Below are positions 24,245 to 37,219 of a stretch of DNA of 64,000 nucleotides, piece by piece. A program made the translations under genes and the position numbers. The stretch is taken from assembly GCA_020226215.1 (NCBI GenBank), contig CM035230.1:19077883-19141882 (forward strand), given 5' to 3'. The stretch is from Sindora glabra (taxonomy: Eukaryota > Streptophyta > Magnoliopsida > Fabales > Fabaceae). The notes under the pieces were generated by a model. The model was not told the DNA's origin, did not search any database, and worked only from the letters and a program-made list of their open reading frames with translations. Position 1 is the first letter of the stretch. Each line of letters begins with the position of its first letter.

Positions 24245-27200
24245 ATGGAAAGGCCAAGCAAGAAAACCCCATACATGCAAATCTTGTGCTTCGTCTTCAT
24301 CTTCTTCCTTCTGCTTCAATTTTCTTCTGCGGCCGGGGCGAAAGTTCCGGCCGTCATCGTCTTTGGGGACTCGTCGGTGGACGCTGGGAACAACAACTTC
24401 ATTCCAACGATTGCCCGGAGCAATTTCCAGCCCTATGGCCGTGACTTTGTTGGCGGGAAAGCTACTGGAAGGTTCTCTAATGGAAGAATACCTACTGACT
24501 TCATATCTCAGAATTTGGGGTTGAAGCCATTGATACCTGCTTATTTGGATCCAAAGTACAATATTTCAGACTTTGCTACTGGGGTCACTTTTGCTTCTGC
24601 TGCTACTGGCTATGATAATGCAACTTCAGATGTTCTGGTAAAATACTGCTCAGATGAGTTCTTTTAGTTCTTTAATTGTTTTACGGTTTCATTATTTTTA
24701 GCCTACCAGGGTTGTTGAACCTAATTAATGGCTTGTTTTTCTTTCTTTTTTTCCATTTTATATTGAGTGGAAGTCCGTCTCATTTCAATCCAGTACTCAA
24801 ACTTTTGATCTATTACCATTATTACTTCTTCTACAAGCATATGCTTTTAAATTTCAGCCTGCAAATTTGATACTGCACACAATATTGTACTGAACTTTAC
24901 CATCATAGTTTGACGCTATCTTATTACGGTAGAGTTGCATTTTTCAACATTTACAATTTCGTGACTATGATAATACAACTGAAAGCGCAATCGTAATTTA
25001 AAACTAAGCCTCGCAGTCAATTTTACGCATTCTTATCAGGGTACAGTTGCATCATTCTGTAAATCATAATACAATTGCTATGCCAACCACAATTTAAAAT
25101 TATAGTGTCGGGTTTTATGGCAATCAAATCTTTTGAGTAAGAATTTGAAGTCAAAATCTTTTTTGGGTTGCAGTTTAAGAAAAAGTAGTCGTGCTGGAAT
25201 ATTACCGTTTGTTATATTGTTTTATATATCAGTATTTTTTTACATTGTAATGAAGTTGGGTTCAAAAATTTTAGGAAAAATTTTAAATTACCTCCTCTAA
25301 TTATGGGATATTTAGATTTTACCTTCTTAAATTATGAAAACTTAAATTTTACCCCCTGCAATTATAAAAACTTGAATTTTACATCACTGTTATTAAGTTA
25401 ACAGAATCTGTTAAGAAAAATTGTCACTATCATATTTCATTTACCAAAAATTAGAAACTGTCATTATATTTGCTAATTTTTAAATTTTTTTTTCAATTAC
25501 CGATAGTTATGAACTGCTGCTAGAATGATAGTGTCGGTTTATAATTGTCACTAATTATTACAGAACTGCCATTAAATCTTATAACTGTTAATTTAGTAAT
25601 GGTGAAAGTAAAATTCAAATTTTTTATAGTTGTAATAGGTAAAATCTATGTTTTCATATTTTAAGGAGGTAAAATTCAAATATCCCATAGTTGAGGAGGG
25701 TAATTTGTAGTTTTCCCAAAATTTTAATTAGTCTTTTATTTTTCAAAATACAAATAATTTGCATAAAAAGTTGAAACCCTTTTTCTATTTAATTACAATT
25801 TATCTAAATTGTAATATAAAATTGTTTTTTATTGAAATTGTAAGAACAATATTAGAAATTAAGATAATGTTTGTATATAGTAACAAAATAATTTCCCCAA
25901 AAGGTCGGGGCTAAAATGGTTCCTACCTCTAGTTTCATGTGGTTTTTTGGTTTAGGCGAAAAAGATGGAATTGGGTAGTTTACACCTTCCAGCCTAGTAA
26001 GACTAAAATTCCATAGTATTTGCTATTAATTGTAGTTACAATGTATTTTTTCAAAAGTAAGCGACACGCTTTACTTTCTCACAATTCTCTCAATTGATTC
26101 CGAAATCCCTTTTTTCAAAAGGAATCAGAAGGTGGGATAAATCCACCTTTCCCTGCCCCTTTTGCATAGAAAATAGGAAGAAGGAAAACACAGGAGAAAC
26201 AATGAAAAACAGTATATTCTTTTACTTGATTGAGGGTAGGAATGGGTGAAAGAGAAAAGAAATAGAAAAAGAAATGCGGGATTCATCAGAACAATTTTTA
26301 ACCATATATGAACAATAAGTGGAAAATTCACTTATTACAGTTTTATTTTTATTTTATTCAAATAATTAATTATTCAATTGTTGTTACTAATATTAATATT
26401 TAAATATTAAATAAATTATAAATTAAAAAATTCAATACACATTGTTAAACACATGAGATAAGAGTATTATATGTTATAATTTATGTTTTAAATTAAATTA
26501 TGATTAAAAATATTTTATTCAATTTTTCTCCAAATTTCATAAAATATCTTGTTTAAATTATCTTATTGCTATTCATTAATTTTGTATATACCTTTTTGTC
26601 CATAATTTTTTTCATATTGATTTTGTGTTTCATCGCCATTTTTCATTCTAATGCAAATTGTTTTCTAATTTTATTTGTCCCAATGGGTGTATAAAAATAT
26701 TATATAATGAATTTTTTTTCTCAAACTTTAATATACTATGTTATACATAGTAAATATTTTAGGATCGTGATTTGATTTTAGAGTTTAATTGTAACTATAA
26801 CCTATATATTTATGACAGTGTAAGAGATAAATATAAGTAACATTACTTTTATCACAACTTTTTAACTCCTTTTCAAACGTTTCAAAAATTCAAAAATAAT
26901 TTTTAAATCAAATAACAAAAATAAAAAATTAGTCTCATGCAAAACTAGTGGCTTAACACAATTTGTGGGAAGAGTTTTATAAATATGGACTCCAATTATA
27001 ATGAAAAAGGTAATTTATAAACCTATGATTACTTAATAATATTTTCATATTTTTATTTATTAAATATATATTTACTAAAAATGCATAATTATGATGAATA
27101 TAATTCTAATTATTATTGGCCACAAATAATATGTTAGATAAATATATTAAGTTGAAGGATAAAATTATCATTAAAATTAATTTAGTTTTCTTTTTTCTTA

Positions 27201-29903
27201 TTTTTTTTACCTAAACAAATAAGGGAAAATTATTTTCTTATCATTTTCTCTCTTCTTATTCGCTATTAATCCAAGTAAGAAAAGAGAAAAACTCTTTTTT
27301 AATATTTTTCTTTTCTCTCATTTTATTTTCTTTCTTTCTTTTCCCTTTGCATTCAAGCAATAAAAGAAAAAAAAATAAACATGTGAATTACATATGCAAG
27401 ACTCACAATTTAAAATTGATAATAACGCCATTTTATAAAAATTAAACAAATAGGTTTATATATATATGGAAGACTCACAATTTATAATAAAAATTTATTT
27501 GTTTTTATTTCTTGTAAGTTCACATTATCATTTTATGCACATAATTTAAGTATTATTATAAATCATGAAAATGATTGGTAGCAATCCCGATCTTAAAATA
27601 AAACATGTTTTATTTCTATTTTGATTTTCTTTTTTTTTTTTTTTTGGTAGGAGGGGTTGGGGGTAGAAGACCAGCTCTCTCCCCGCATGTAATTCTTTGC
27701 AATAAATGCAGTTACAATTAAGTCGTTGACCATCTATTCATATAAAATATTTAGATTGGTGAGGGATTTCAGTATATCATTGTTGTAGTAGTGTATTAGA
27801 TTAGTGAAAGATTTCAATATATCATTAATATAGTGGTGTATTAATTTACCATTAGATATAATTATGTATTAAATTTATTTTTTTTAAAGTTAAATTTTGT
27901 AAGTCATACAATAAAATATCAACAATTTAATTTAATGATATATTAGTACACTACTATATTAATGGTATATTATAAAATTTTTCTTCAGTATCTTTGTAGA
28001 CCTCGTTTGAATTGTTGGTCAGCAGCCTCTGTATCATATGTGAAATAGCCAAACAAAATGTCTCAAATGTATAAATCTTCGTCCTCCTTCTATTTATGAT
28101 TTTAAACTGTTGTTATGGTTATGGTTGTTATTATTTTACATTTAGAAAAATTATAAATAAATGTAGAAATACGTGACTATTACAAGGTAAAATTTAAAAG
28201 AAATTATAGTTACAAAACCCAACGACAAGACAATATTGCAATTACTGCTGCAATTTTAACTAAAACCATAATTCTTTCTTGTGCTGCTAATAACCATAAT
28301 TTTAAAATGCAGTCTGTGATACCACTCTGGAAGCAACTGGAGTACTACAAAGAATACCAAAACAAACTGAGAACCTCCATTGGAGAACCAGGAGCCAACC
28401 AGATCATAAGCGAAGCACTATACATGATGAGTCTAGGAACAAACGACTTCCTCGAAAATTACTATGCGATTCCGGGCCGCCGGTCATCGGAGTTCACACC
28501 AGGCCAGTATCAGGATTTCCTGGCTGGCATTGCCGAGAATTTCATCAGACAGCTGTACGGGCTGGGAGCCAGGAAGATATCTCTAGGGGGGTTACCTCCC
28601 ATGGGGTGCCTGCCCTTGGAAAGGACAACAAATTTTATTGGTGATAATGAATGTGTCTCTAGCTACAATACAGTAGCAGAAGAATTCAATGAAAAGCTTG
28701 GGAGTTTGACAACAAAGCTGAACAAAGAGCTTCCTGGGATCAAATTGGTGTTTTCAAATCCATATTACATCCTCTTGCGTATTATAAAACGTCCATCCCT
28801 ATATGGTAAGTTATAGCTATATATTGAAAAATAACGCTTTTCCCACCATTGCTGTGCCTCTACTTACAAAGAAATTATCATATGATCTAACTATACCACG
28901 TGTCATTAGTCATGACCAATACATAAGAAATATTTATCAATTTATTTATTCATTTCTCAATTTTATAGGATTTAGGCATATTAAAAATATGATTTTTTTT
29001 CAATTTTTAAGATATTAAAAATTATTAAAATTAATAAATATCATCCATTAATGTTGATGATTAAGAATATATGATATAATTAAAGCATATAATAATTTCT
29101 CCTGTTTGCAGTGTTCTAGTTAACTTAAAGTCTTAAAATGAGGCAATTTATGATTTGTATATTATTAACATTTGTTTATATGTGTTAAATTTCTGTCCAA
29201 TTCTAGTCTAATTCTAACAAAATTTATCACATACAAGTCACATGCTCCCATATTAGTATTAATTTAATTTGATTTCACTTGAATTTGTCCCCATTTGCTA
29301 ATAGAAATTTTGCAAAAATCAAAAGTGAATTTTTGTTTAAGGTTTATGTTTTGGACAAAAGAGGATATTAGGAATGATCAAGTGAATATAAAAATAAAAT
29401 AGTATGATATCAAGTCAAATTAGAGCTAATTAAAAGGTATGTGTAATTTGCACATAATAATTTTTGTTAAGGAAAAAAATTAACAATGCCAACTATAAAT
29501 TGCTTCATTTTAATACTTTATTATCACAACTGAACAGGTCACACTGCAATGGATAGGGAAAACTATATTTCTCCCTCTTATTAATTAATATAGGAATCAT
29601 ATATAGGCCATTTAGGCCTCTTATTGTTTGCGAATTGCTAAAATTGATTATTTATTTTACGTTTTTCAAAAAAAAAAAAATAGATATATATGCCTTATCT
29701 TTGCAGGATTTGATGCGGCAGCAACAGCATGTTGTGCCACAGGAATGTATGAGATGGGCTATGCATGCAATAGAGGTAGCATGTTCAGTTGCAAAGATGC
29801 TTCCAAGTATGTGTTTTGGGACTCTTTCCATCCAACTGAGAAAACCGATCATATCGTTGCCAATTATCTGGTCAAGCATGTTTTCGACCAATTTCTTGAA
29901 TAG
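24245..29903 (+). CDS. GDSL esterase/lipase, three exons
   Basis: A secreted SGNH-fold hydrolase of the plant GDSL lipase family, cleaving ester or acyl bonds; the substrate is unknown. Exons: 24245-24637, 28313-28805 and 29707-29903, all with GT-AG junctions (GTAAAA/TGCAG; GTAAGT/TTGCAG) and phases that keep one frame, giving 360 residues, the usual family length. A signal peptide (MQILCFVFIFFLLLQ) is followed by block I VFGDSSVDAGNN with catalytic Ser43. Further family motifs are the block II glycine region (SAATGYD), GTND with Asn175, GGLPPMGCLPLE, and WDSFHPTE with Asp334 and His337. All four catalytic blocks are intact. The start is uncertain: in-frame ATGs lie at 24170 and 24221, but 24245 has the best context (GCCATGG) and gives a normal signal peptide. 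The three-exon layout resembles the Arabidopsis At4g26790/At2g42990 group (from memory). Confidence 0.92.
24638..28312 (+). other. Intron 1 of the lipase gene (3675 bp)
   Basis: Unusually long for this family. It holds a Mutator-like MITE at 25274-25717. A poly-T run at about 27628-27645 is followed by GGTAGGAGGGGTTGGGGGTA, which could be the reversed tail of a SINE. The rest is AT-rich. The ORF-like readings at 24676-24870 and 26125-26331 show no domain and are not taken as genes. Confidence 0.85.
25274..25717. mobile_element. Mutator-like MITE, 444 bp
   Basis: Long terminal inverted repeats of roughly 110 bp. The left end reads GGAAAAATTTTAAATTACC and later TATGGGATATTTAGATTTTA; the right end on the reverse strand reads GGGAAAACTACAAATTACCC and TATGGGATATTTGAATTTTA. 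It is flanked by a perfect 9-bp duplication AAAATTTTA (25265-25273 and 25718-25726), the length made by Mutator-superfamily transposases. No coding capacity. It lies inside intron 1 of the lipase gene. Confidence 0.88.
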
Positions 29904-31200
29904 TTTCTGAGTTTTATAAAATATAAATATAAACATTGTGTAATATATTATCACCATAATATGCCATCTAGTATATGTCTTTTCCTCTAGGTTTTTTATT
30001 TTTATTTTATTGTTTTCCCCCCTGGTTTGTAGTGCTGGAATTTTCAAGGGAAATTTGCCATTTGGGCTTATTATAAATGTTTACGTCAAGGTTTGTGTTA
30101 TCAAATAGAAGTATAATTGTAAGAGTTTTCGTTTGAGTAGTACTGTTATATTTTGGTAGTTTGCATCTAAGGATTTTATTTAGTGAGCACCTTTTATAGA
30201 GTTTATGTTAATATTAATTTTTTTCATAAAAAAATTTTTTTAATACAAATTAGTCCCTTTTAATTTTTGGTCAATTGTTAACACCCTCAACTTATAATTT
30301 CTTCGATCACCCACCAAACTTATTTACAAATGATAAATGACGCCCAATATCCATATTCCCTTGAATAGCTAACGGCATTGCTGTCTTCTCCATTTCTCCA
30401 TCAACTCTTCTTCTCCCATTTTCAACCAAAAAAGCAGAGCATTATCTTTCTTTCAGTTCTATCAACGACATTCAAGCCTCAGACACATCCTCCCACTCCC
30501 CGTCCAACCTAACCTTTTCCACTCTCCCTCATATTACACACTGATAATTTGGTTTATGAAAAGTACAATCTCAACCGTTAAAAATAGCTTTCTGGATAGA
30601 AGAATTTTTTTTAATTCCATTTCTTTCTTATTAGAGAGGTCTTGATCTCTGGCTATCACTATCCAAACAATCAAATTCGAATTCCAAACACAAGCGAATT
30701 GACTCAATTGAGTTTTTCCTTCTCTTCACGTGCGGCTATACTTTCTCCATTTGGAGAGAGAAGGAGTTGCAGAATTGAGCAACTCTATAATCATTAGGTT
30801 GATTCATTGAGCTGGCTATAAATAAATAGATGTCATTTTATTATCTTCGATCACTTTGGTTTGATTCACGCCACTGAATATCTCATAAAATTAGATAATC
30901 TAATAAGTATCACTGTGATTCTTCAAGTTGGCCAGTGAAATGCTCCAACTTTGTCATGTAGTAATTTATCTCACTCCTAAACTTCTATTTAAAAAAAAAA
31001 AAAAGAACATAAATGTCATTGTTATGCCTATTTATACATTCTGGTTAAAATGTAAAGGAGAGCGTCTTAAAAAGAACCAACTTTGAAAATATGCACGGTT
31101 CTCTGCGTTCCAGTCTCTGTGTATCGTTTTGAACTTTTTCTCTGCCAAATTTTTGGTGCATAAAGGCGTGGTTGCTATTATCGTACCATGCTTTCAAACT
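29904..31200. other. Downstream of the lipase gene, no gene seen
   Basis: Holds the likely 3' UTR (ATAAATATAAAC just after the stop) and then AT-rich DNA. 30280-30540 is richer in C/T (CACCCTCAACTTATAATTTC and similar) without an ORF. A poly-A run lies near 30990. The minus-strand reading at 29652-30047 is the shadow of exon 3. Confidence 0.5.
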
Positions 31201-31217
31201 TTGTACCGTACGGGGGG

Positions 31218-32757
31218 TGTGTCTGAGGCAAGGATTCAAATTACGATTGCGTTCGCGAACACAGTTGCATTGCATTTTTTGCGATTACGGTTAATACGTT
31301 CTTTAAAATACAGATTGCAGTCATTGCGGATATAAATTTTTATATAATTCGTACATTTTTTTTTAAATGCTTAAATTGTTATATTATTATTTTCACCCCA
31401 AAAATTTAAGTAGTTTTAATTTTTATTAATATTAAATATATAAAATAAAATACAATAGAATTAATGGTTATAACTATATTTGGTTTGTGTGCATATTTTA
31501 ATATTCTTTTAAAATAATTTTAAAAAAATCAAATTATGAAAGAAAAAATGGAGTTTAGAAAGTGGATTGGCTTCAAAATAGAAAAAAAAATCCTTGAACG
31601 TGATAATAATTGTAAGATTCCAATTGAAAATTAAATCTTTGTATTAAACGTGAAAATGATGATATGATGATTTATTATAAATCATAAATTATAAATATAA
31701 TATAAATTGTTATAAATAATTGTGATTAATATTTTTAGATGAGAAATAAAATCATTGAAACATATCATATATTTAAAAATCCTTCTCAAATGGAATAATT
31801 TTATTATATAAGATATGATAATTTATTATCAAATATTAATATCAATTTTTAAGTATGAAGATTTGTAATTAATTGTCAATTAATATTTAGGATGTCTACA
31901 ATCCTATATTAAAACTGCAAATATCATTTAAAAAAATAGAAAAAATTAAATAATCAATCAAATTTATTAAATAAATATGTTAGTTTGACTTTTTGCTACC
32001 TCTGCCCTTCCTCTGCCTCTTCCAGAAAGTTCCCTCTCGTCTCTCATCCTCACCTGTTCCCTCTTGTCTCTCATCCTCACTCCTCTGTTACGAAGCCTCA
32101 TCACAAAACTCCACAAATCTTCTGTATTTTTCGTCTCCTCGAGCCTTTATTCCTCTAGTCTCTTTGCTCTTTATCTCTTATATTCTTACCATTGTAGTTC
32201 TCGTCTATTTCTGCAGAAACAAAAGAAGATAAAAGAGGCAATTGATCTGGTGAAGGCGAAAACATTTTAGAGTGCTAGATCATGAATTTGTGAGTTTAGA
32301 TCTGACTGAGAGCATAGGTTTGCATCAACTTTCAAAAGTTTTGCATATGGATTTGAGTTTGGAACCTTTCTCACTGTCTCTGTCTCTCTGTTTTATCCAA
32401 GTAAATAGAAATCTTCTTCTCAATTTAATTTTTTTTTATGGTTGTTGAATTGTTTAAGATGAAAAATATGAAAGAATCTATTTTGCAATTTCATATTCTT
32501 CTATAAAGATTTTCTTTTTTTTTACTTTTTTTGTACGATTTGAATGGAATCTATTGGAAACAAATGTGCCTATGCGGCTATTGCAGTTGTGTATCGCCGC
32601 ATCACATTGCATCACCGTTTTTTCGTCTGCAAAAGGGGTGAATTTTAATCACACCGCAATAGCAGCGAAATGCAGTAACGGTTCCTTCCACATCCGCAAT
32701 TTTGCGGCCACATTTCATGATACGGACCATTTTTTTAAACCCAAGTCTAAGGTTTGA
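31218..32757. mobile_element. Possible DNA-transposon relic with GC-rich inverted ends
   Basis: Two GC-richer blocks face each other: 31218-31335 (GATTCAAATTACGATTGCG, GCATTTTTTGCGATTACGG) and, on the reverse strand, 32757-32540 (GGATTCAAACC, GGCCGCAAAATTGCGGATGT, GCTGCTATTGCGGTGTG). Both are rich in TTGCG/GCGG words, which otherwise hardly occur in this region. They bracket about 1.2 kb of AT-rich DNA and a C/T-rich segment (31985-32250) that has plus-strand readings of up to 79 residues but no domain. The ends are diverged and I could not find a target duplication. The whole reading as one element is tentative. Confidence 0.35.
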
Positions 32758-33366
32758 ATCCCATTGGAGGTGAAGAAATTGAGAGTGAAAGTGAGAAAAA
32801 AGAGTTCTGTAGATTTTGGTTAGAAAATTAGGGAAGAGGACTTGTTAAGAAAATGAAGTAGAAGACAACTCATTAATTAATTAATTAATACTTGCTATGA
32901 TATTTTAGAGATTTTGAAATTTGAGATGATATGACAAGTTTACAAAGAATTAGGTTGAAATTATTCAATTATAATTATCTTTTTTTTTAAAGATGTAATC
33001 AAACAGTTTCGAAAACTATCACATGACTTCAAATCTTAAAACTCAAGAATCATCATAAAATTCACCTAATTATTTATAAGAATATAAATATTGGCTATAA
33101 TTTATTACTTATAAATGAATTTAGTAGGTGATTATAGAAATTATTAGTTGTGTGTGTTAAATGTAAATTGAAGAAAGCAATTTCTATTTTTTTTCAAAAA
33201 TTTATATCCATTTAGTCTCTTGTTAATATTAAAATATTGTCAAATGTCTTCTTGTCCACCTAAAATTCATACCAATTCTCTCTTTTTATTTTTGACAATT
33301 GAAGTTGAAGGCATACCAAATATATCCATTAAATGACTAATTTAGAGGAAAATTTTCTATTACTAG

Positions 33367-34130
33367 TAGGGATGCAAATGGGCTGGGTCGAGCTAAACTT
33401 TGCCTTAAATAGGTCAGGCCTGTATTGTAAAATATTGACCTGAGCCGAGTCTAACCTATTAGCCTATATAAAGCTTTATTTTAAGCCCAAGCCTGGCCTG
33501 TTTTAAAAGCCTGGCCTGACCTATTAGTCTATTTTAAAGTATGTTTTAAAGACAAGTTTTTAAATAGACTAACAACTTAAGATTTAAAAGACTTATTATA
33601 AAAATTCCTTAAATAAGCTAATAACTTATATAAACTAATATCAATATATTCTTAAAATGTTCCTAATAATACTAAAATTAATACAAAATTTTATATAAGA
33701 ACTAATTAATAAAGAAATAAATTCATATATTCATAACATAAAATTACTAATTTAAATATTCAATATTTAATTAAAAGTAAAATAATATTAAGTTGTCATA
33801 ACATCAAAGGTTAACAATAAAGGCAAATTAGTTCACCATAAATTATACAACAAAAATTCAAAATATTTAATCTATATAATGGACTTGAAAAAAAAAATCT
33901 ATATGTCATTGCCTTTATAGTAAATGAATTTAAATAAAAAATATTAAATAGGCCAGCTTGATAGGCCTGTAGGCTAGGCTTAAAATAAAAAAGTCTGGCC
34001 TATTTAATTAAAAAAAAAATTATACTGGCCTTAACCTGACTCATTTAATTAAATAGGTCGAGCCGAGTTAGGCCTTAATTAGGTTAGGTCATAAGCCCTT
34101 GATAGGCCGCTTGACCCATTTGTACTCCTA
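33367..34130. mobile_element. hAT-like MITE, 764 bp
   Basis: The left end TAGGGATGCAAATGGGCTGG and the right end read in reverse, TAGGAGTACAAATGGGTCAA, form terminal inverted repeats. The subterminal parts are rich in GGCCTG/CAGGCC words in inverted arrangement. An 8-bp duplication ATTACTAG (33359-33366) / ATTACTAT (34131-34138), with one difference, is the length made by hAT transposases. The middle is AT-rich and non-coding. Confidence 0.88.
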
Positions 34131-34138
34131 ATTACTAT

Positions 34139-36256
34139 GTTAATAGTAAAAACTCAATACTACTTTTATATAATTTTTAACATATGTATTATTTTCCTGA
34201 TTCTCATCATCAGATATGTACTATTTTAATTTTCATTACACTTTATCTACCTACAATTTTATTGATTTTTACTTAATTTAAATGTGTTTTTAGACTTTAC
34301 AAATTTTCCTACCTATATTTTTTGTAGTCAATACTTTGTTCATATAAACCTTTTTCCATCCAATTTTTAACCGAAATTTTTATAGCATGAGTTAAGTGAA
34401 ATCAAACATAAGTAAAGTGTAATTTTATTATATTTATGTAAATTAATGTCAAAATTTCTCAATAAAGATTAAAACATATTAGTCTTTTTTATTTTAATAA
34501 TACACTTAAACAAAAAAAAAAATCCATCATAATACGTGATTAGTGTAAAAAAGTTTAATGAAACTCTTGATGTTTGTAAATAAAAAAAATAGTACATTTT
34601 TTTACTAATAATTTTGTAAAACATATGATAATAACATAGTTTGTAGATCTAAATTAAGGAAATAGAACTAATATATTTTTTTAATCCTAATTGAAGATTC
34701 TAAACATCATTCATATAAACATAAAAAAATTATAATTTATTCTACTATGATTTTCTTTGAATTCACTTATTATGAAATATTCCATTGAAAATTTGATGGA
34801 AAAAAAAGTTTAAATGAGTAAAGTGTTAATATTAAAAAAATATAAATGGATAAATTATAATGCTTGAAAACATATATGAGTTAAATAAAAATATACAAAA
34901 CTACAAGAAAAAAAATTGTAATTATCTCAAAAAAAAATACACTAGGTATTTCATATCATGAGAGATCAAACTGATGTTGAAGTTGTCTATAAAGTTGATC
35001 CAAAGATGTTTTTATGACGAACAAAAATTTTTTTTTTGTTTTAATGTATTTTTTGTGAACCGGAAATATATTAATTAAACAAAGTTGAAGTATTTATACT
35101 ACGATCATCCCAACAACTTTTAATATTTCAAAGATGTCGAGTGATAATATTACTATCGATAGTATCGAGCGTGAAATTCTTTGGTATAAAAATGAGAAAA
35201 ATAATTATTAAAAACACAAATAAGAAAGGAAAATTTGTATTTTAGAAATTGAAGTCAGAACTATAGATATCAAGTTACAATGGTGCCATTTTGAGATCCT
35301 AATTAGGAATAAAATTTTGTTCTATTTCTTTTCACAAAAAATAGAGATATAAATTAATATATTTTTTATTGGATTTATATCTATCAAGAATGACACTTTA
35401 AGATCATTTTTCAAACTTGCTTCCTTTTTGAGTCAAGAGATACATTTCATTACATTAATTAATTAAGAGTGTTTATAATAATTAAGAGGGGTGAACAGAA
35501 ATAGAATTAGAGCAATTCCGTAAATGCCTCTTTGCCTCTTTGAATATTTTTCAATATCTCAGCTATTTACAGAATATGAGAAGCAGATGAATTATGTAAC
35601 ATGATTTTGAACAATATTATCAAAAGACATCTTTTTCTTTTATAATAGGTACTAAGAAATATGAGAAAAAAGGGTACTTGCACAAGGGTTTTCGATACAT
35701 CCCATACATGATCATGTGTGATCATTGGATCAATGTCAAAAATAGCTGCTAAGGTGTATTTTTTTTCACGCTTTTACTTTTACTCAATTTTCAATAATAC
35801 TAAATAATTTTTTATTTGAATCAATTATATTATTTAACTTTTAACATAAATATAATGTCAAATATTTTGGAAAATTATTCATTGTCATATCGAAAAAGTC
35901 CTATACGATCGAAATGTTGACTGGACTACAAGATTACTCACAGGATTAAAGCAAAACTCTTTGCTAAATGGGATCAAAAACCCTACCATCCTGCTTGTGC
36001 TAAATTCCTCTTTTCAGTTCCCTGTTATTTTGTTCTGTTGCTACCATCAAAGAAGAAAGGGCGTGGCATCTCTTCTATCTGAGTTCCCAATATTATTGCG
36101 TTGAAGGCACCTTCCGATTATGTAATTTCTTCTATTTTGAGTTTCTTGATACTGCATTGCATTTTCCAGATGTATTGATTTGATTATTTTATGGGAACAA
36201 TTGGTCTGTTAGTGAGGTATAGTTTGTGTGGCCAAGTTATTGTGTACTCCTATGAT
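34139..36256. other. AT-rich intergenic stretch, no gene seen
   Basis: No domain-bearing reading on either strand. 35500-36150 is somewhat less AT-rich and of low repeat character but has no ORF. Confidence 0.5.
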
Positions 36257-37172
36257 TAATGTTATAAAAATCAGATTGAATAATAAATTAGAAAAGTTGT
36301 TGGGTTATGGTTCAATTGATTTGATCAATTAAGAGGTCATTTGATTCACCTCAAAAATATAATATGTTTTATTTCGGAAATAGAAAAGTGACAGGTTGTT
36401 TAATTAGTCATTATCTAATAAATTAGAGAAAAAAGACTTTTTGAAAAGTTCTACTTTCAATAGAATATGAGAAGTTCCATACCCACCTCTCTTCTGTGTA
36501 ATTTCTACTTCTTATACTATTTATAGATATAATGATAAAATTACCCTTATTAAATTTAACTAATGACAACTAAAATTTATTAATTTATATATGTAAGATA
36601 TATCAAGTAAAAAGAATATTTTTATATGAAAAATAAGAAAAATAAATAATGACCATCAAATTTTGCATTAATAATTAAGATTAAAATATTCATAAAAATT
36701 ACATGATCACTTTAAAAAAAAGTCATATGACTTTATGTTTTAACCCTAATCTTCTAATATTAAATTTGATAGCCATAATTCACCCCTCTCACTTAATACA
36801 TCCCATCCATATATATTGCATGTATTATACGTATGAGTGTTAAAAAAAAATCTTAATATTCTTAATTTTAACATGAAAGAATTAAAATTTGTTGAATAAT
36901 AATATAACAGAGCTAAATATTTGAACATATTATAATTTTTTATTAAAATATTAATTATATTATGTAAATTTAATAATTAAAAAAATTAAATAATTATTTA
37001 TTATTAAAAAAGTTATTATATCTTAATCTATATATATAATTAATACTTATATAACTAAATATTCAAAATGGCCTAGTGGTTAATTGTGTGATGTTTCATT
37101 TAAATGATCAAGGTTTAATTCTCGGTTGAGCCAATCGAGCCAACCGGTCTAGTCTGATCTTATAAACACTGC
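36257..37172. mobile_element. Possible MITE with a tRNA-like segment
   Basis: The left end ATGTTATAAAAATCAGATTG and the reverse of the right end, GTGTTTATAAGATCAGACTA, are similar. The segment near the right end has TGGCCTAGTGG (37069-37079) and GGTTTAATTC (37112-37121). These resemble A and B boxes of a tRNA promoter at about the usual spacing. A similar left-end sequence recurs near 60570 (AATGTTTTAAAAATTAGACT). No target duplication was found, so whether this is a MITE, a SINE or both is unclear. Confidence 0.4.
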
Positions 37173-37219
37173 CTACAATTATCTCATTAGTTTGTGATTA
37201 AGGGTTTTAAATTAATTTT

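Noticed and set aside
24676..24870. Reading just after lipase exon 1
   Set aside because: Inside intron 1; low-complexity hydrophobic text without a domain.
28803..29018. Reading across the end of lipase exon 2
   Set aside because: Out of frame with the lipase and within intron 2.
29652..30047. 131-residue minus-strand reading
   Set aside because: Shadow of lipase exon 3.
31993..32270. Overlapping Ser/Leu-rich readings
   Set aside because: C/T-rich DNA gives Ser/Leu-rich text in several frames; no start context, splice sites or domain.
37069..37121. A functional tRNA gene
   Set aside because: A and B box-like words are present, but no cloverleaf with a paired acceptor stem could be drawn.
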